The notes under the pieces: generated by a model
Database searches by the model: none
The model's input: the letters and a program-made list of their open reading frames with translations, nothing else
Told to the model about the DNA's origin: nothing
DNA from: Sambucus nigra
Lineage: Eukaryota; Streptophyta; Magnoliopsida; Dipsacales; Adoxaceae
Direction: 5' to 3'
NCBI GenBank assembly: GCA_949130495.1
Contig: OX422220.1
Span: 11,639,133 to 11,703,132, forward strand
DNA: 64,000 nt
Part shown: one piece after another, positions 1-12,589 of the stretch
How positions within the stretch are numbered: the first letter of the stretch is position 1
Layout of the letters: each line of letters opens with the position of its first letter
Position numbers and translations under genes: made by a program

Positions 1-850
1 TAAACAAAACTCGACTCATAGTAACATGGATAGAAAAACATACCCTCCATCGTGGGTGTTGCCTGCGGAGATACTGCCTGTGTGAAGTTATAGATACGTC
101 CGCCCTGTAGCTCTCTGCTGAACTGAGGCTGTTGGAAAGGGTGGCGGAGCTGGCTTCTGGGGTTTATTGTTAGCACATTCCTGTCGGGGGCCCTATTCTT
201 CTCTGGGCAATCCTGACGCCTATGGCCATTACTGCCACATTGGAAGCACCTCCCTCGAAACTGCTTCACTTTATTACGGTGTTGAGTAGTCTCGCTTTTC
301 CCCTGGTCTTACTTGCCTTGAAGGGAAATTTACGGAAAAGCTATGTCAGGGCGAGGACAATCCATCCACTTGTGACCCGGTTGTACACATTTATAGCAGA
401 GTTTCGAAATTCTTTGCTGGTCAGATTGTAGTTTATCCCCAGTCTGATTCGGGCAAGATTTTCGTTTGTGATCGTCCATTCCACAACCGAAACACCTCTT
501 GGTGATTTCATCCTGAACCTGACTTCTTTGGCCCCGACACTTTTGTCCCTGAACATAAATCTCGTTACCTCTGAGGCTGACTCGATCTTGATTGTTTTGT
601 TGTCGCAGATTCGGTGCCTTCGCACAATTCTCAACGTTAGTCACATGCATTTGGATAACCTCTCTAGGTCTTTTGCCTCCTTTAAGTTGTAGGCTGCGTT
701 CTTGGTATTGTAGTACTGCAGTGGTAACTGCTTGTGCCACGATACCCGCTAACTCGGCGGTTGATATTCTCGCTGGGGATACCTGAGGTGTGAGTCGATC
801 TTGCTCGTTGAGTCCCTTAACTGTCTTAGCTAGTTCTTCTTGACGATCCA
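1..850 (-). pseudogene. gag of element A with three CCHC zinc knuckles, broken
   Basis: Gag is the structural protein of the retroelement particle; its zinc knuckles bind the element RNA. The likely start is the ATG at 850, because it opens directly after the leader and is followed by a stretch (ISTAELAGIVAQAV) that matches the start of gag in element F. Three C-x2-C-x4-H-x4-C knuckles follow: about 454-494, about 356-398, and 204-248, the last in another frame. A stop at about 330 and a frameshift before the third knuckle break the gene. Only about 75 residues separate the N-terminal motif from the first knuckle, so most of the capsid domain seems to be missing. The gene continues off the window. 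Confidence 0.75.
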
Positions 851-1027
851 TCTGAAAATTCAAGTAAATTTGGATGAGTTCATCATTCAAATAAACAAAT
901 CGCAGAAGTACGAAATTCCAAAGTATAGAGATAGACACAACATTCCTAGTATTAGGGCTCTATATCAAAGAAAGCAACGCGGAAACATAATAGGCCGCAC
1001 AGATCCTAAAGGACTCTAGAACCTGAT

Positions 1028-1039
1028 GCTCTGATACCA
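1028..1039 (-). other. Primer-binding site of element A
   Basis: The minus strand reads TGGTATCAGAGC two nucleotides after the LTR end. This is the standard plant initiator-methionine tRNA primer-binding site, which starts minus-strand DNA synthesis. It fixes the orientation of the element and shows that 1042-4084 is its 5' LTR. Confidence 0.9.
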
Positions 1040-1041
1040 CC

Positions 1042-4000
1042 TGTGACACCCCGCCTAATTAAATACCGGGCGATCACTCCTTTATTAAATTAAATCAAGG
1101 TAAACAGTTGGTTCATTCTCAGCATCACTGTCGATAAAAATAAATTTTCAAATTTAACACCCTAAATAATTAAGCTAAGTGTCAAAACCATTTTCATACA
1201 TAACTTTCCAAATTTTATTTAAAGAAAAATATTTATTTATCTAAAAATAACATTTCTACAATTATGAATCACACTACAATAAACCTGGAACACAAACCAA
1301 TTAATTTAAAACATACGTAAATCGAATGTCAACATGCGAAATATAAAGTCATACATCCAATCCGCATAACTCCCATAGTAACAATACTGGAAATAACTGA
1401 AATAAAAATGTCCCAATAACAAATAAATAATGGAAAGGGCTACACATGCCCAACTAAATGAAAGTACTAAGAGTGGATCCGAATGAACGAAGTCGTCTAA
1501 TCAAGAGACCTGCAACTCCCACCTAAGTTGCAGCGCGTTCCTTCCAAGAGATCCTAATCAAGTCGTCCATGTGGCTGGGCACCTGTAATACATACATATA
1601 TATACAAGAGAGAGAGAGAGAAAGAAACGGGTCAGAGCCCGAAAGTGTGTTTGATTTAGAATACGTTTGGCAAGTATTTAAATTGATACAGGCCAATGCA
1701 ACAACATATTAGTGCGACACTCTCTTGCGAAAATTCTCACCTCTCTTCTAATGTGCACTCCTATCGCACTAACCCTCCTAATGTTTTATCTCATCATATA
1801 ACACGCTATCTTTCCCCGATGATTAAACTTACCTTAGGTATTTAGTAGGATTCAAAATTTAACGATACAATTGTTTGAAAAGAATGTTTCAATTAATAAC
1901 CAAAGTTCTCATCTCAACTTTATGAGTCAATAAAGTTTTCCAGTGTCATATTATACTTTCTCAAAACAAGTATTTACAATTTGAGTCATCAACCATATCC
2001 TACATATCAATTCACAGTAGGTAGTTCCAAATTTCAAAATTCCATATATATATTAAATACTCGTATAATATATATATATATATATATATAATAACAGCAC
2101 CCCAAATAAACTATGGTGTGGCATACTCTACTATCCAAACCCCATATCACTCATTTTAAGGGGAATAAAATCGGAATCACTCTCGAATTGTATTAACATA
2201 AATACACAAATAATATTGAGGCGAAGAATAGATTCCAAGTCTCTAAGAGGATGGCACATGCCTGCGTCTCTTAGGACCGTCTGAATTATCACATCGATAG
2301 CCTGTACCAAGGATATCTATCTTCTAGGGTACAAGTCAATATCCCCCATAAAGGTCCCATCGAGATAAGACTTGTCCCAGCGCGGTAACCTCAGGGATAG
2401 CAAGTAGCACGAGCATGATTTTCACAAGTATATAATATATGTACACACAATCATATAAATATACTACTTTATCATATTAATATAGGTTCTTCTCGTCACC
2501 CATAATTATACCATTTATCCTTAATTTCACATTATTAGAATTACGTAATAGGTTTCATCTCTAACCTTAACTCGAAGGGTTTTCTCACTCAATACGTGAA
2601 ATTCGTTGACTCAATCCTTCCAAGTAGGAAAGTTCAGTAGGTATACCTCTATTTACTATTGTAGCTATTCGCCGCATTCTCTCACTTGAAATACGTAGTT
2701 TCATCGTTCATTATATAATTATCCCAAAAACAAGATTCTTGTCTTATAATAAAGTTCCCAACACTTATTCATATGTCCTACTGGTCTTTCCTATCTCCCA
2801 AAACATTTCATTAAGAATACCCAAGAATTATTTCACGATAAATTTAATTTAACTAATTAAACAAGGGAAATAAGAGTCTGTCAGGAGGGGTCGATCGATC
2901 GAGGTCTGGGGCTCGATCGATCGAACCTTCGATCGATCGAAGCTCTAGGCTCGATCGATCGATCAAGCAGGTTTGCGAAAATTCTGCAGAATGCAGTTAC
3001 GGGTTTCATCACCAAAATTACACCAAATCCATATTTTCAAGTTCCAATCGTCCCAGAATTCTACTACTAACATTATAACAATATACCATATGATTCTAAC
3101 GTAAGGCATGTACATATTCATCATTTAAACATGGATTTTCAACCTAAAATTATATCCAATTATCAAGAACCCTAGAATTTTCTTAAACAGTTTTGTAACA
3201 AATCTTTCTCCAGAATTTCTTTCTTATGATCATCAAAATTTCGTGGTTTATTTCCTCTTCATGGAAAGGGTTTCCAGAATCAACATATAAATCAATACTA
3301 CATGGATTCTCCTATCATAAATTGGGTTTTCTTCCATAGTTTTCCTCACAAATCATTCCTAAACTAATATGAAGATTGCACCAACGAAAATAGCAAGTTA
3401 AACACTTGCCTGGGATTTTTGGTATTCTGATTCACGGCTGATTTTGGTATGGCTGCGTTCCTCGTCTCGCGATCTACGCGGTGGTGGTGGCGGCGGTGCA
3501 AATCGGTCACTTTTTGGCCTTGAATTGCCATGGAGCTCTCTCCTCTCTTCTCCAATGGCCGTCACTTGATTTATGGATATTCTAACCCTAAAAGGCTAAC
3601 CTAAATGGCTGATATAAGTTGCTGATTTTCGTGGGTTTAATTACCCAATTATGTAAAATGACTAAAATGCCCTCCAGGGGTACTAATTAGGCCTAAAAAT
3701 GCCCCGAGACCCAAACTACACCCCCGGGTACACTTTTTTGACTATCTCGATCCTACCGGACGCGTTGGCGCACTCAAAATGGCCATATGGGCAACTTATA
3801 AAATATTCACTTTTTATTTAACAAAATTAGTCCCGACGTGAAACGAGCACGTTCCGACTTAAATTTCTGAAATCGTCATTTAATTCACTCATGACATTCA
3901 ATATAACCAATATAATATATTACTTTGCTCATTAGTAATATTCAACCAATTTCCCATAATTACTAACTCTCGTCACGTTAATAATTATAACATAATTAAT

Positions 4001-4084
4001 TTTCGGATTTTTATTAAATAAATCATTCACATTAAATTTAATAAATCCCCAAATTAATATAGCATAAAAATACGGGGTATTACA
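1042..4084 (-). repeat. 5' LTR of gypsy element A (3043 bp)
   Basis: The LTR begins (minus strand) TGTAATACCCCG at 4084 and ends GGTGTCACA at 1042, with the primer-binding site right after it. It holds a (TA)n tract at 2066-2091, a (GA)n tract near 1616-1630, and an array of four 12-bp palindromes at 2891-2964. A TATA-like ACTTATATCAG lies near 3615 on the minus strand, which would put the palindromes in the transcribed leader roughly 600-700 nt after the start; that placement is inferred. The short open frame at 3364-3555 lies in the presumed leader and has no recognisable product. Confidence 0.85.
2891..2964. repeat. Array of four TCGATCGATCGA palindromes in LTR A
   Basis: Perfect copies of TCGATCGATCGA start at 2891, 2913, 2929 and 2951, giving spacings of 22, 16 and 22 bp; the last is extended to TCGATCGATCGATC. 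Each copy has CpGs at positions 2, 6 and 10. The sequences between copies are unrelated, so only the palindromes and their spacing are kept. Confidence 0.95.
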
Positions 4085-4635
4085 ACCCTATTCTACATGG
4101 GTATTATAACATGATTAAAATAAATGCAATTTAAACACTTGCCTCTCTATAGCAGATCTGAATTTCCTTTGTGTGATGCTATGGTTGTTGTCCCCTCGCT
4201 CCGATCTTGATTCCATCACGTTCGGGGCGAAAAATGGTGTAGGAAGCTTGGTTCTCTCCTCCTCTTCCTCTCCTATGGCATCTATCCATTTAGCTTTGTG
4301 TTAACCCTAGACCCTCACTATAATGGAAAGATGTAAACCTAAAATTTTCGGAGTTCCTCTAACCCCAAATTTTGAAATGACAGAACGAAATGCCCTTAAA
4401 AGGTGTCGGTTTGGTCTAAAATTGCCCGAGAACCAACCGTGACATCAAAATCACCATCTGGGTCACTTTAAAAAGGCCTCTTATTTCCACCTCAAAATAC
4501 GGCACGCGTGCAATCAAACTTAAACTGAATTAATTAAATCTAAATGACTGAATTAAATAATTTCTCCTAATTAAATATATTTCTAAATCATCAAACTAAT
4601 TAATTTTTATATCCTCAAAAATATGGGGTATTACA
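4085..4635 (-). repeat. Truncated older gypsy LTR, host of element A
   Basis: The right end, GGGGTATTACA at 4635, is the typical LTR start (minus strand TGTAATACCCC). The text parallels the corresponding part of LTR A, for example the TTTAAACACTTGCCT segment near 4130 (compare 3397) and the segment on declining protein-free LTR text near 4385-4440 (compare 3655-3720). About 550 bp are present; element A occupies the rest. Confidence 0.7.
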
Positions 4636-7282
4636 TTTAGCACTCACAACGTTTATTATATTCATACGTTTATTTAAAAATACATTTAGCATAATATATT
4701 CATATGTTTATTATCTAGGATGCACAAATATATTACTATCATTATGATATCCCTTAATTTTGATGACTGAAACTCACATCTCCTTCTCGCCAACATATTT
4801 TCACCCGACAATGCAAGATCCAACCAGCCATCCATAACCATTTTAAGGGGAAATTTGTACGATTTTTTTAAAAGTTCATCAATTATAGATAATGTATTAA
4901 ACTCAAATATAAGTTCAATCACCAACTAATTAAATAGAAAACACCTTATCATACTTGTGTTGAACAAAAGACTTCGACCCGCCATGATGATTAAAAGGAA
5001 CTCGAGCCCGACTCTCACTACACTTTCTCGAATGTTCCTACAGTCAAATGTTTTATTTAATAAGAAAGAAAATGACAAAATTGTAAATGCGTGCGTACAA
5101 AGTTTTGGATATATCACTAAAATTTTCAAGCTTAGTATATAATTTTCATATCATTGTTTTTCCTATTTTTTACCTCTCATTATCATCCATTAGTTTAAAA
5201 GGACCCTCACCTTCTATAGCTATATTATATCTTATAAAAAGGCTAAAAATGTGATTCCATATATTATTTTTTTGAGGTTGGACTTTCAATTTCAGGTTTC
5301 TTGCATTTGTCCAACAATGCAACCCAAATGTAGAGATTTAGAGAATATTCCAATGTCATTTACTATTTAAATATCATAAAGTATCTTCCAAAAAAGTTTC
5401 ATTTATCCTTGTAGTGTAATGTGATGATTTTCATAAGATTTTGCGAAAATGTGTGTGGAATAAGTTTTATTAAAACATTTTACAATGACCGTTCATCCTA
5501 CATACGTATGTTTGACATGGGGAATTATATAATTTTAAGGCGCTGTCTTTTGAATATATTATTATAGATACATTAGATTCTTGGATTTTAGTAGTGGTTT
5601 GTGATTTTTTTGGAATTTCGGTTTATGGTATGTTGTATTTTTATCTATATCACACCATTTTTTAGATTTTTTAAGATTTTGGTCTAACGTTCTACCATTT
5701 TATTCCTTTTAAGACTCTTATGATACCAAGAGTTAAAACTAGGCATGTTGTAGACAAAAATTAAATAGGCCTAGAATGTGCCTTACTTACGTATTGTTCA
5801 TTATTTATTCAATGAGTGTATCAAAGGTATGAATCACGTTCATGTTCAAATTTCAAATCTCGATGCGTATATAACAAACAACATAAAAAGAACTTCAAAT
5901 TATCATCGTATCGCATGGGGATATAAACTAGTAATCCAATAATATATGGTAACACATCTCATTTTGTATTGGTTAAAAATGTCACCTGAAATGTTGGGTT
6001 GTTAAAAGTGTCCAGAGGAAGTACCAATCCTCGTTTGGAGAAACCTTACGATGTTTGTGTCGACGGGCCTCTTCCATGGTCCTGTATTTCATGAAGTATT
6101 TCTTAAATTTTTTGTGGTTGTTATTGTACCGACGAATATAGTTGAGTGCAGAGATCTTAAAACATCCAAATTTTACATATCAATGTTGAACGTTGTCTAC
6201 AAGTTAAAAGGTATTATTATATACATACATCATAAGTTAGATTACATTTTTATTAACAATTTAGGCTTACCAAAATCCTTTTAATTAAGTATCCTTCTCT
6301 TCCCTGGGAGTCACATACCAATTTCAAACCCAAAGAGGCGCATAGTTTTGTACCAAAAAACCAATCTCACTACCAAATTTCCCATGACATGGACCCGATG
6401 GGGCTCCATCCCTGGGGGAAAAAGTCACCGGGAGCTTAGTCCTTGTCTGGGACAATAGTTTGTCAATGTTAATTCCCCGTGTATCTCTCAGAACTTTTAT
6501 GATAATAAATACTAGAAAAAATACAAAATACAAGTGTCATATAATCAGTAATGTGTAAATCTAATTAAACTAACTAATTTAATTCCACAATTACAACTTT
6601 TAGTTCGAATAATTGCCCACTACAACATTTATAATAAGTAATCTCCTCCTAACACCATCGACATTTATTCAAACGTCAAAGAAAACTGGAACTCAAAAAA
6701 TTAATTTAAGAGAAATTGGTTGTTTCATTCAAATAGTGGTTATCAAGAATTTCACACTAAAATAAATTAACGAAGAAAGTATAAACATGGACATATACAA
6801 ATAGGAAAAAACAGACAACAATTCCACTGATTAATTAACAAATAAGGTATATACATGGATATATACAAATCATGGATATATAGACCAAAAATAATCAAAT
6901 ACTCAACGTTATGTAAACTTCAACCAAAACAGTTGGGAAATAAAGGTACATTCATGAGGCGCAAGTGAATGAAAGCATGTTATCTGAATATTTAAACCAA
7001 AACAGTGAAAAATTCAAACAACGTGCTATTTCAATAGTTAAATAATCAGATAGCATTCTATGAGTAATGTTATCTCATCAGCTAACTATTCAAATATTCC
7101 AACCAAAAATTGTCAAAATTCAAATATTCAAGGTGTTGTAAACTATAGTCAACCTATGAGTAATGTTAAAATGATAGTGGAACCTTAAGACAAAAGAATA
7201 TTGAATGCAAGTTGGTTGTAGTTTACATCACCCTAGCCCTAAGCTCCTGGTGTTCTTACACACGAATTTATGATTGGATAGT

Positions 7283-7315
<33 letters not shown>

Positions 7316-9243
7316 TACAATTTAGCAAGTGGTCATGTAGATTAGTTCTCAAGAATTGCCAAATATGGTAATATTTAAAAACAATTAGTATCATCAACCA
7401 CAATTTTCTTAATAACAAAAATTTTAATGTTCAACAATTTCAATTTTCTGACCCCTAATTACATTTTTTGAACATATATAAACAATAAAACCCTTCCAAA
7501 TAAGAAATATTTACCGAACAAATCCAATCCCGATTATTCGACAATATAATAAAAATTCAATAAAAAATAAATTTAAGTTATAAGACGATGGCTAGCTGGT
7601 AGTACCCACATTTTTTAGCGTTATAAAATATGATGTAAGTTGTATTTACATAATTTTTCCCAACTTAAAGTGTCTGAAAATGATATAACTAATTTTTCCG
7701 CAAACTATACTAACAGTGTTTACTCCAAAATATTAAACCCACCTTCACTTAACAATAAATCCGCCACTAATCTAAAAGAGCTATACGTATTTAGTGAGTT
7801 TTATACACATGTCAAAGTTCAATGTACATAACCCTAATAACTTGCTATATAATCTCATGGGAACTAGATATCTCAATATATTCAAAAGTTTCAAATTTTA
7901 AGCATAAAGGCAATTCCAAGTTTTCAAAGTCCATCAACACGAGCTAAATGAATAACAAAATAGATTAAGAACATATATTCATACGATGAACTAAAAATTT
8001 AATCCACCATTGTTGAGATGTATGAAAACTATAAAGTATATCTAAGGATGAAATAATAATAAATAATTTAACATAAACAATTCCTTGTAACTTTTATTTA
8101 ATAATATGTTGATTCAATAACTTTCAAAATGAGGAATTTGTAATCTTGTCAAAAACCCTGAAAATAAAAGATTCAATTATAAATACCCAAAAAGCTAAAT
8201 CAAATTACCAACTAGATAGATGATAAATAATTTCATCACAAAAGCAAATGTAGAGAAAGATAATTTCATTGAAAGGTGTTAGGTTAGGTCTTTGTAAATT
8301 TATATTAAATCTTTAATACACTATTTATCTTTAGAAATAAAAAGGCACAAATATTGTTTGTAATTGACTTCCTCTGCGAGTGTTTTAACTCTTAAGTCAT
8401 CTAAGAGGGACTTGAAATCTACCAAGCTTTAAGAATATGGTGAACCAGAGATGATGTAATGTTCCCTAATGGAATAAATCACATGTTTAATTTGTTATGT
8501 TCTTCCTTAATCATTTTTCTTTTTTTTCTTTGTTTGGTACAATGGGAAATAAATGAGCTTTTAGCAAAGTATTAGCCCCCCATCCTGCCCACCAAAAAAG
8601 AAAAAGGAAAAAACAATCCTATTGAATATACAGTAAAAGCAAAGTTCTTAGTTTCTTAAGAACAATTCAGAACCAAGACACAATATTGCAAAGACAAAAG
8701 TATATAAAAATAAAATCATGTGTAGTACATCCTTTAATCACTTAGAATTTTACATGGATCGAAAGTTTTCAATGCTCGATTGCCTAATATCAAGTAGATA
8801 GATCCAAATTCATCGTGTATAACAACCAAAGAAAATCATTATAAACCTAATTAACTAACTAATTTTATCACAGAACAACGACAAACTAATACACTGTAGA
8901 GCAATTTTAGTTAGCGAAAAGGGAGTTTTCAATTTCATGAGAGAAATCTCACAACTGTGATAGCTAATAAGAATCCCAAATAAGGAACAATTTAAGTGTG
9001 TATTGAATCAAATTTCTAGGAAAGCTTTTGAGAAAAATGGTGTTTACCTAAGCCGGGAGGGATTTACACAGTTTCGCTGCTGATTGGTATCAGAAACGAA
9101 GAGAGTTTTGGGTTTTGTGCATTTTTTACCTTGGGCTACAGAGAGTTTTGGAAGGGAGAATTGGGTTCGTGGATCTGTTTACCCTGACTAAACTACACCG
9201 TTTGTCATAACGTTTGCGCATGTACACCACCTCTTGTCCCAAA
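4636..9243. other. AT-rich intergenic stretch, nothing recognised
   Basis: No open frame in this stretch has recognisable protein features; the longest are under 80 codons. A (TA)n tract lies at 7286-7315. Segments near 6300-6540 and 9040-9200 are less AT-rich and could be decayed gene or transposon text, but I cannot assign them. Confidence 0.6.
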
Positions 9244-9709
9244 TGTTAGAGTAAAAATTAATATATGGGCTATATATGAAATAAATATGAATTATAGGCT
9301 ATCAAATAAAGTTAGGCCAATTAAAGTGATTAATTTAAGTTTTGGGGCCTTAATAATGTTTTATTAAAGTGTGGGTTTTAATGTGTAGAGACAAGCATAA
9401 TTTCTATTTTATGATGGGTCAAAATAAAAATATACGAAATATGAAAAGACACGATTGTCTTATAAATAGGGACCATGGCCCCCAAATCACACAACTTTCT
9501 TCTTCTGATTCCCATTGTCAGAGAGAAATTCAGGCATAAAATAAACGTGTTGACCGGGAAGATCATAAGACCCCAGACTCAGATATTTTAATTTTTTCGT
9601 TATGGATTCAGGTACGCTTTCGCAAATTTAATATTTTTATTTCTTGATAATTCAATATGAATGTTCCTATTTGTGTTATGGTTTTCACAAAATAGAAATT
9701 AATCCAACA
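9244..9709 (+). repeat. 5' LTR of copia C1 (466 bp)
   Basis: It starts TGTTAGAG and ends AATCCAACA, two nucleotides before a TGGTATCAGAGC primer-binding site at 9712-9723. A consensus TATA box, TATAAATA, lies at 9461-9468 and probably drives the element transcript, with a start about 30 bp further on. Confidence 0.85.
9461..9468 (+). promoter_or_regulatory. TATA box of copia C1 LTR
   Basis: TATAAATA in the middle of the LTR, the position expected for the U3/R promoter of a 466-bp copia LTR. Confidence 0.6.
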
Positions 9710-9711
9710 TG

Positions 9712-9723
9712 TGGTATCAGAGC
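9712..9723 (+). other. Primer-binding site of copia C1
   Basis: TGGTATCAGAGC, complementary to the 3' end of initiator-methionine tRNA, two nucleotides after the LTR. Confidence 0.9.
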
Positions 9724-10017
9724 TATTTCATGTTGAATTGTTGAGAATATATTAGGAAGGTATTGATATTAATTTTTTGCTGAAAATATTTTTTTCGAAA
9801 AAATCAATATTTCTGAAGTTTTTTGGTACAAAAATATTCTTCATTTCATTATAATTCCAATGATATAAAATTCATGAAATTTGGACTAACAGTTGATTTT
9901 ATATGATTTTTTGAAAATAAAGAAAAAAGGTTGATTCGATGGTAGTGGAAGGTTAAAGGTTCGACTCTTGGTGTTTCATATTTAAGCCTCTTAAATGACG
10001 AAAATTATGAAGGATCC

Positions 10018-10161
10018 CAAGAGGTTTTGAACCCATGACCTTTCAAGTCTGGAGCCTAAGGGGTTTTTAACCCATGGCCTTTTAAGTGTCCATGACCATT
10101 CTAGTCTCCATGACCTTTCAAGTCTGGAGCCCAAGGGGTTTTGGACCCATGACCTTTCAAG
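10018..10161 (+). repeat. Imperfect tandem repeats in the copia C1 leader
   Basis: A segment of roughly 40-60 bp containing ACCCATGACCTTTCAAGT and CTGGAGCC(T/C)AAGGGGTTTT occurs two to three times with changes. It lies in the untranslated leader between primer-binding site and gag. Confidence 0.7.
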
Positions 10162-10952
10162 TTCAATATTACTTTCATGCTTGTAATACTATACAAATTT
10201 AGATTCAAATGTTTGTATATATATATATATGATTACTACACTAAGATATCACTTACAAGTTAATAGTTTATCTAAAGATAAAATATTAATACAGTGCCCG
10301 ATATCTTAAAATGGTGTTTGCCTTCATTTGAATTTATTTTTGTTTTAAGACTTATATGAGATAGTTTTATTTGGTTGTTGTTCTCTGGATTCAGCTATCA
10401 GTTTTGCTTTTAACATTAGTGCCAGTATTAATTCTATTCCTATGCTTAATGGCACAAACTTCAAGTTATGGCAAGAGAACCTTCATATAGTTCTCGGTGT
10501 CATGGATATGGATCTTGCGTTAAGGGTTCCTTATCCTACACCTCTTACGGATAAAAGTTCATTTGATGACAAAAAGGACTTTAAAAGGTGGGAGAAGTCA
10601 AATCGCATGTGTTTAATGATCATAAAGAAGTCCATTACATACACATTCAGGGACACGATATCGAAAAAGATAAAGACAGCAAAACAGTTCATAGAACAAA
10701 TTAAGAATAGATTTGCCAAGAATGAAAAGGTTGAAACAAGTAAACTTCTGGCAAGTCTCATCTCAATAAAATATAAAGGTAATGGGAACATTAGGGAGTA
10801 CATTATGGAAATGTCTCATCTCGCTTGGAAGTTAGAAGCACTTAAGCTTGATCTCTCTGAGGATTTGCTTTTGCATTTGGTTTTGATATTTCTTCCCACA
10901 CAATTCAGTTAATTTAAGGTGAGTTACAACTGCCAAAAGGAGACTTGGTCTC

Positions 10953-12336
10953 TGTAACACCCCGCGCGCCCGGAGAGACACGCAGCGTGCTATTACGATA
11001 AAACTAAACTAAATCCATCGGAAGCAAGTATAGAGCATCTAAATCCCACAACAACAAAAGAGAAACCACTAATCTCAATCTTCAAATAAATACCAAGTCT
11101 CTCGAATTACATACAACATCTAACTCGAAAAATAAATACAAATCTCCAATTCTCTATACATAAAAAATAATACAATCTTCCAACTTGTATTAAAAATTCT
11201 TCTCAAATAATCCACGCTAAAAATCATCCCAATTGGTCCATAGCGTCCCAATCGACGGTATCCTGCAAACTAAAAGAAAATATGGGGAAGTACACAATAC
11301 GACAGGAAAGATTCTCAACAAATACATGTTAGTGATGAATAAAGTGTAACAACATGAGTATGAATATTCAAATCAAAATACAAATCTTAAAGCATTTATC
11401 AATATAATTTCTCAACAACACATCAATGGGTCACCAGGCCTCACCCCATCCGCATATGCTTTATCAAGACATAGCCCCGGGAAGCAGGAATTTTGGCGAG
11501 TGCCCAACCTCCATGCCATATTAAAATTTCATGATAATGTGCTCAACAACAACATGAATAATACCACATGAATCAAAATAATTCAACAATTATTTCTCCA
11601 GATTTCAAAGAATTTAACAATTCAAATATGAGTTCAATTAAACAAGAAATCAACGGAATAAACTCTCGAGAGATTTAAAGGAGCATATTGTGTAAAACCC
11701 CATACCTTAAAATCATCGCATGAATTGTCACATAAAAATCAGCTCAAAATCCGATCACACCATCACGTTCTTCTCGTGAAAATAATCAATTCATGTTCTA
11801 ACCCCAACATGAGATGACCTCAAATAGTCCTATTTAAAAAACCCAAAAAAATCAGATCCAAATATTATTTGAATATCCAATCCAACTCCAGATTTGGATT
11901 CTACACGAAAAATTGAGTTAGGTATGTGTTTTGAGTTTTTCTCAAATCTCATCCGAATGCACTCAAAAAGAAGATCTAAACATTCCAAATTGGCTTTTCT
12001 CATTCCACTCGTTTTTATCTATTTGGATTTCGTTTTTGGCCTCTCTTTTTCATCTCCCTTTCCTTATAATCACCCATAATATTCCTTATATAATCCCTCT
12101 CTCAAACCCTAGCTTGGAGACTAAGTTAACGCATATGATAATATTGCCCTTTAATTCAAAATTATCAACTTTACATATTTAAACCATTACGAATTCTCCA
12201 AAAGTCAATTAAATTTAAATGTTTGATTCGATTTCAAACCAAAATAAATTATATTATCCCCGATTAATAAAATAATAATATTAGTGAAATTCTGTAAAAT
12301 ATTCATAAATAACCCTCAAAATAATGGGGTATTACA
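10953..12336 (-). repeat. 3' LTR of the small element (1384 bp)
   Basis: Minus strand starts TGTAATACCCC at 12336 and ends at 10953. A TATATAAGG TATA-like site lies at 12084-12092 on the minus strand. Most of the length closely matches the other LTR, but the 120 bp or so at the left end (11000 side) differs much more. Confidence 0.9.
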
Positions 12337-12575
12337 TACTTCCCCCCTTGAAAAGAAATTTCGTCCTCGAAATTCGACAAAACCTAACGCTCGAAATAAA
12401 AATGCTACTCGATTCTATTTCCCAAAAATCACACACTAACGCCCTCAAATCAACTCTAAACATCCTCACCACGATGCCTAAACACGTCCTCAAAAATTTT
12501 CTATCTCCAAATAAAACATATCTAACCCGTATGCTAGACTCAATACCCAAGACCGGAGGGTTGTCATATACCAAA

Positions 12576-12587
12576 GCTCTGATACCA
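12576..12587 (-). other. Primer-binding site of the small element
   Basis: TGGTATCAGAGC on the minus strand, at the standard position beside the 5' LTR. Confidence 0.9.
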
Positions 12588-12589
12588 TC

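Larger units (their letters stand above)
1..4084 (-). mobile_element. Ty3/gypsy element A, 5' part (LTR, PBS, gag)
   Basis: A minus-strand LTR retrotransposon that runs off the left edge of the window. Read on the minus strand the order is a 3.0-kb LTR, a primer-binding site 2 nt after it, a leader of about 180 nt, and gag. The polymerase and second LTR would lie to the left. The LTR ends (TGTAATACCCC...GGTGTCACA) and gag N-terminal motif resemble elements B and F of this window, so the three belong to related families. The element sits inside an older LTR (4085-4635), so it is a nested insertion. The target duplication cannot be checked because the other end is missing. Confidence 0.85.

Noticed and set aside
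1028..1039. tRNA gene signal
   Set aside because: The TGGTATCAGAGC motifs are primer-binding sites that match only the 3' end of initiator tRNA; no tRNA body is present here or at the other such sites.
2891..2964. CRISPR-like array of short palindromic repeats
   Set aside because: This is plant DNA, the repeats are 12 bp, spacers are 4-10 bp, and they lie inside an LTR with primer-binding site; nothing resembles a CRISPR locus.
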